A stretch of DNA of 64,000 nt. Source: Aselliscus stoliczkanus (lineage: Eukaryota; Chordata; Mammalia; Chiroptera; Hipposideridae). This document shows positions 59,746 through 64,000 of the stretch, piece after piece. Both the position numbers and the translations under genes were made by a program. The first letter of the stretch is position 1, and the number at the start of each line of letters is the position of its first letter. The notes under the pieces were generated by a model that searched no databases, was not told the DNA's origin, and was given only the letters and a program-made list of their open reading frames with translations. The stretch lies in the NCBI GenBank assembly GCA_033961575.1, contig CM066730.1, forward strand, positions 114,286,523-114,350,522. The letters run 5' to 3'.

Positions 59746-61615
59746 GTTCTAGGACAATGAATGAGCTCAACCCACCTGACTCCCAGACCACGTGGACTCT
59801 GCAAGGCATATGACCTCTGTGAAAGGAAACATGATTTCTAAAATCAGATTAAATCTAACACTTGCTCCTCTTCCTTACCACTTTGCCCATTCAAAAACAA
59901 CCTCAGTTAATTTCCAGGGTCCTTCTGTGTCTTTGAATTGTGTAAGAACTTACCTAGAGCTTATGCAATCCAAGATTTTAAGTCCATTGCTTTCAGTCCA
60001 TCATGGTGCATAATATCCATGCCAGTCCAAGGCTAGCAAATTCTTTGCTTGTGGTGTCTGCCTCTTTTCTCACACTTTGTCCCTGAATATTCACTTCTCC
60101 TTGACTTCCAAGGCCTCTGTCATTATTGTTCCTATCTCATCTTCAATCTCATACTTTGAGAATGTTGGAATCTCTATGGTTTAGCTACTCCTCTCCTCCT
60201 CCTTCTTTTTTCAAACAGACCCTTCAAGGGTTTAAGTTTTACAAAGCAAAGGCTTCTCAGCTCTCTCTGGAGGAAAGGGAACCTAAAACCACCAAACACT
60301 AAAGCCTTGGCTACCGTCTTTCAAAAGTGTTGGAAAAAAAGATTCCCAATATTTCATGGTTAAAGCCATAAGGCACAGTTAATTTTCAGTGAGATTATTC
60401 TACCACATTAAAGTTTCAATAAATCATTGTGCTACAGGTATTTAAAAAAGTAGATCAGACCATGAGCTGATGCTCTGCTGATATTTCACAAAGTCTGAAA
60501 GGGACCCAATATTTCACTAAATCTTTGATTCCTAATATACAAAACGATGACATTGTAACAGGAAGTATGTGTGTGAAGCACTGCTAGTCCCTGGAGTTAC
60601 TGTTAGGAAGTTGCTGGCACAAGCATAAGTTAAGCAGTGGCAATTTGTAAAAACTTCGCCCCCACCCCCAACCCCTTATTTTCCCGTTTTCCTTTTCCTA
60701 GGTGTATTTCTTTGTTTTTTCCAATTATATTTAGGAAGACAATTAAAACGTGGCAAAATAGGTGCCAAAGTTGCTAATTATATAATTATAAGAGTACAAA
60801 GCAGCCTTGTAAAGGGTGGTAAAAAAAAAAAAAAAAACCCTCACTGTTCCAATTAGGAAATAATAAAAATCCCAGGTTCTGCTCTTGTCTCTGGCCTGCA
60901 TTCCCCTTTAGAGGGCATCGTCCCCCAGTCAGTATTTTCAGGATATGGCAGCGCGGTCGCTAGGCTCAGTGTGGAAGGCTGAAGTCTTTGCTTCACCTCA
61001 GGACTTGAGCACATATCAGGAGGCAGGAGGTAGGCTGTCCTGGGGAAAGGACTCTGTGATTTCAAGTGAAAGTTCTAAACTTTTTTTGAGATCATTTCTT
61101 TTGATTCCGATAACCTGTATAGCTCTATAAATTGTATATGGGATTGGGCCAAGTCTGCTCAATGTTGCTTTCATCACAAGTATGTCTCTTTATCTGAAAG
61201 AGTTTTTAAATAGATGCTTTAACAGCATTTTAGGAAGTATAGGGCTGAAAAGGTGATATCTTCCCCTATAAGGTTATCTTCCCTCAGCACAGAAAAGTTG
61301 GTTAACATTGGAGTAGGTAGATTTAATAGATTTACCTAGCCCTCCTTAAAGGTCAGGAAATATTGCCTGCCTTCCTTGACCCTTCTTTCTCTCTTCTTCA
61401 CCCCTCCTTTTTATCCCTTTCTCCTTCACAGAAATGCCTTTTTAAAAAATTAAAAATGTTCTAAATTAAATATTAAACACAGGGGAATATTTGTAACATA
61501 TAGGTAAAGTTTAAAAACTAAAAATACAACAAACTCTTTGTAAGCTACCACACAGCTGAATGAATACAACACATTTTTGAAGCTCCCTCTGTACTCCTGT
61601 TTCCCTAGAGTTAAT
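59746..61615. other. Non-coding sequence, nothing recognised
   Basis: An A18 run lies at 60820-60837. A slightly GC-richer segment at 60890-61060 has short frames on both strands but no family match. Confidence 0.4.
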
Positions 61616-61619
61616 CACT

Positions 61620-62235
61620 ATTCTAAATTTTACATTTTTTATTTCCTATTTTTCTTCATAGGTTTGCCACACATGCATTTCTCCCTGAACAATGTACTGT
61701 ATAATACAAGAATTGTATTTTATTGTTTAGATTCAGTAATTCATACTATGTGTATGATTTGCTTTTCTCATCTAACATGTTCTGAATCCCATCCATGTTT
61801 GTGTCTGTAGATAAATTTTATATATTTTTAATATATACATAGTGGGGGTGCAAAAAAAATGTACACATTTCAAGAGATGTTATCCATGTATTACTTTTCA
61901 AAGTTGAATTGAATTATGGTAGCAATTTGTAGCATGATGTTCACTCCAAAGATGGCGTTAATCAAATGAATGCTACCCTTATTCATTGTATTATAATTTC
62001 ATTACAGTAGTTTGTGCCTTTCTTAAAATGTGTATACATTTTTTTGGCATCCTCCAGATACATATTATACGTTTCATGAAATATAGCATTTTGCTGGGTA
62101 ATTTTTTATCCATTTGTCAATGGACATTAGGGGTTTGTCTAGTGCTTTTTTGTTTGTTTTTGTTTTGTTTTCTATTGGAAACAAATGGCTATGATCATTC
62201 TTGTGCATATCTCCTCATTTAATTTGCAAAAGTTT
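61620..62235 (-). mobile_element. Old LINE (L1M/HAL1-like) 3' fragment, antisense, split by a MITE
   Basis: TTCTCATCTAACATGTTCTGA, ATCCCATCCATGTTTGTGTC on the left and ATTTTTTATCCATTTGTCAATGG with CAAATGGCTATGATCATTC on the right resemble the antisense 3' part of old L1s. The two halves flank the mariner-type MITE. Confidence 0.55.
61843..62058. mobile_element. ~216-bp mariner-type MITE
   Basis: The ends are inverted repeats of about 30 bp: left GTGGGGGTGCAAAAAAAATG followed by TACACATTTCAAGA, and right, read inward, TCTGGAGGATGCCAAAAAAA followed by TGTATACACATTTTAAGA. A TA lies on each side. The central ~150 bp have no frame. It is longer than the MITE at 55600 and has different ends, so two families are present. 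Confidence 0.8.
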
Positions 62236-62239
62236 TTAG

Positions 62240-62637
62240 TTCAGCAATTCTCAGACATTCTGGTTTCACTACTCTTTTTCACTCTTGGAAATTATTGAGG
62301 CCTCTTAAGTGTTTTTTTATAATATCATGATTTTTTATAATATCAGAAATTAAACTTCAGGAAACTTTAAATGTTTATTAATGTATTTAAAAATAATAAC
62401 AATAACCCCATTACATGTTAACAACAACATATTTACAAAAAATAACTCTTTAAAATGAAAATGAAGATCTGAGTTATATTACTTTAATTTCTTAATTTTA
62501 ATTTTCTTAAAATCTTTTAAAGTCCAGCTTAAAAAAAACCCTAAATTCTCATTTCTGCCCTGCATTCAATATGTTAGGTTTGTTGTTTTGGTTGAAATAT
62601 TTAAAAAATATCTGGTCTCGCACAAATATGTAGTTAG
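62240..62637. mobile_element. DNA transposon fragment, probably hAT superfamily
   Basis: AGTTCAGCAATTCTCAGACA, TTTCACTCTTGGAAATTATTG, AATAACCCCATTACATGTTAAC, GCCCTGCATTCAATATGTTAG, TTGTTTTGGTTGAAATATTT and TCGCACAAATATGTAGTTAG occur in an order I recognise from a common mammalian DNA-transposon repeat. The family name is not certain. The plus-strand L1 appears to have inserted into it near 62638. Confidence 0.55.
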
Positions 62638-62917
62638 ATTTTTTTTTTTTCTTGTAGTGAGCACGGTTCCAGAGCACACAGCAGCTAACTGCGGAAAGCT
62701 CACTGCAAGCCTGAGAGGGAGGCCAGCGCATAACACGTTAAGCTCTTACCCCCAATAACTGGTGTGGAGTCGCCCAGAGACTCTCTATTGCTGAGCAAGT
62801 GTTCTGCAGATTAAAGAGGATGGAGAGTCCCCCGAACTCTTTCCTTTTTTTTTTCTTCTCTCTTCTTTCTAGGTGATCTATCTAATACATCGCAGCATTC
62901 ACAGAACAACAACCAGA

Positions 62918-63793
62918 ATGAAGAAACAAAGAAACATGCCCCAAGTAAAAGATCAGAAGAAAACTCTAGAAATGGAATTAAATGAAACAGAGGTATCCAA
63001 ACTTTCAAAGACACAGTTTAGAACACTGATGATAAGAATGTTTAAGGAACTTAGCGAGGACATAAAGAAGGATAGGGAAACCATAAAAAACAACCAGTTA
63101 GAACTAAAGAATACAATAACTGAAATGAAGAACACACTCAAGGGAATCACCTTGAGTAGAATAGATGAAGCAGAGGAGCAGATCAGTGAATTAGAAGATA
63201 AAATAGCAGAAATCACCCAGCTGGAACAACAAAAAGAAAAAAGAATAAAAAAGAATGAAAATAGTTTAAGAGATGTCTGGGACAACATGAAATTCAACAA
63301 CCTTTATGTCATAGGAATACCAAAAGGAGAAGAGAAGAAGCAAGGGATTGAGAATGTATTTAAAGAAATAATGACTGAAAACTTCCCTACCCTGGTGAAG
63401 GAAATCGACATACAAGCCCAGGATGTGCAGAGAGTTCCAAACAGGCTGAATCCAAACAGGCCCACACCAAGACACAGCATAGTTAAAATGGCAAAGCTTA
63501 AAGACAAAGACAGAATCCTAAAAGCAGCAAGAGAAAGATAGCAGGTTACATACAAAGGAACTCTTATAAGACTAACAGCTGACTTTTCTTCAGAAACTCT
63601 GCAGGCCAGAAGACAGTGGCAGGAGATATTCAAAGTGACACAAAATAAAGGTCTACAACCAAGATTGCTCTACCCAGCACGGCTATCACTTAAAATTGAA
63701 GGAGAGATAAAGAGCTTCTCAGAAAAGAATAAGCTTAAGGAGTTCATTACCACCAAGCCAGCATTGCAGGAAATGTTAAAAAGGCTGTTTTAA
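62918..63793 (+). pseudogene. L1 ORF1 with one nonsense codon
   Basis: The ATG at 62918 begins MKKQRNMPQVKDQKK. In-frame coding continues for 292 codons to TAA at 63791-63793, except for a TAG at 63539-63541 where the family has a Gln (after the AARER stretch). The open part includes a Lys/Glu-rich coiled coil (about residues 40-120), TENFPTLVKEI and VPNRLNPNRPTPRH. The part after the stop is still in frame (TADFSSETLQARRQW, then the conserved ALQEMLKRLF end). The possible earlier GTG in-frame start at 62873 is less likely. One substitution therefore separates it from an open frame. Confidence 0.92.
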
Positions 63794-63849
63794 ACAGAAG
63801 AAAGGGGAAAACAGGCTAACCCAGGAAGACAAGAAATACAAATAATAAA

Positions 63850-63942
63850 ATGGCAATAAATATGTACCTATCAGTAATTACTTTAAATGTGAATGGGCTA
63901 AATGCTCCAATCAAAAGACACAGAGTGGCTAAGAGTGGATAA
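63850..63942 (+). pseudogene. Start of L1 ORF2, ended early by a small duplication
   Basis: ATG at 63850 opens with MAINMYLSVITLNVNGLNAP, the L1 endonuclease N-terminus. A direct repeat of AAGACACAGAGTGG (63915-63928 and 63941-63954), caused by an extra 26 bp, brings TAA into frame at 63940-63942. The normal sequence resumes after it (GTGGATAAGAAAATAGGACC). Confidence 0.9.
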
Positions 63943-64000
63943 GACACAGAGTGGATAAGAAAATAGGACCCATGCATATGCTGTCTACAAGAGACTCATC

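Larger units (their letters stand above)
62640..64000 (+). mobile_element. L1, plus strand, running off the window end
   Basis: Contains a ~230-bp upstream segment, ORF1 (62918-63793) and the start of ORF2 (63850). It continues beyond the window, so the target repeat and 3' end are not visible. The upstream segment (GAGCACGGTTCCAGAGCACA...) does not resemble the CpG-rich 5' UTR of the L1 at 58240-59243, although the ORF1 regions are closely related. Confidence 0.85.

Overview
The window looks like repeat-rich, non-coding nuclear DNA from a placental mammal. I find no host gene, no convincing coding exon and no structural RNA gene. Recognisable mammalian repeats cover much of it: MIR and L2 relics, old and younger LINE-1 (L1) copies, MaLR and ERVL LTR material, hAT and mariner-type DNA transposon remnants, simple repeats, and five copies of a short tRNA-derived SINE. 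Four of the SINEs have clear 13-15 bp target-site duplications (TSDs). The SINE body is about 100 bp, starts GGCCAGCCGAGTGG, and carries a B-box-like GGTTCGGATCC before CATATGAGGG. The L1 3' ends have a short GTTGTCAC...CACCTGAA-type tail region. This combination suggests a laurasiatherian. A bat is my best guess, but only by inference: I could not compare the SINE with a library.

Layout. 1-19,800: simple repeats, a GC/CpG-rich LTR-like block (~860-1400), MIR and L2 relics, four SINEs, and a MaLR-type LTR (12421-12860). 19,800-24,000: a layered region with an old L1/HAL1-type ORF1 relic, then a degenerate minus-strand LTR element with two related LTRs. Its right (5') LTR was later split by a 5'-truncated L1 that carried about 230 bp of unrelated 3'-flanking DNA (a 3' transduction). 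24,000-36,000: MIR and L2 relics, a minus-strand solo LTR (~28090-28765), and a decayed ERVL pol segment (~29900-30790). 36,000-45,000: mostly unique sequence, with a perfect 30-bp hairpin (36494-36560) and an hAT relic. 45,700-46,900: an L1 insertion with a twin-priming inversion and a 14-bp TSD. 51,300-51,800: an MLT2-like LTR. 55,000-59,250: an old L1M fragment hit by an 82-bp mariner MITE, then a minus-strand L1 (56104-59243) with an intact-looking CpG-rich 5' UTR, broken ORF1, most of ORF2 deleted, and an odd tail. 61,600-64,000: an old LINE fragment containing a ~216-bp mariner-type MITE, a likely hAT relic, and a plus-strand L1 that runs off the window, with ORF1 interrupted by a nonsense codon and ORF2 by an early stop.

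Nothing here works together as an operon or pathway. The interest is in the insertion history: nested insertions, 3' transduction, twin priming, internal deletion and template-switch-like events. I did not find an undescribed protein-based system. The most unusual local structure is the perfect hairpin at 36494-36560.
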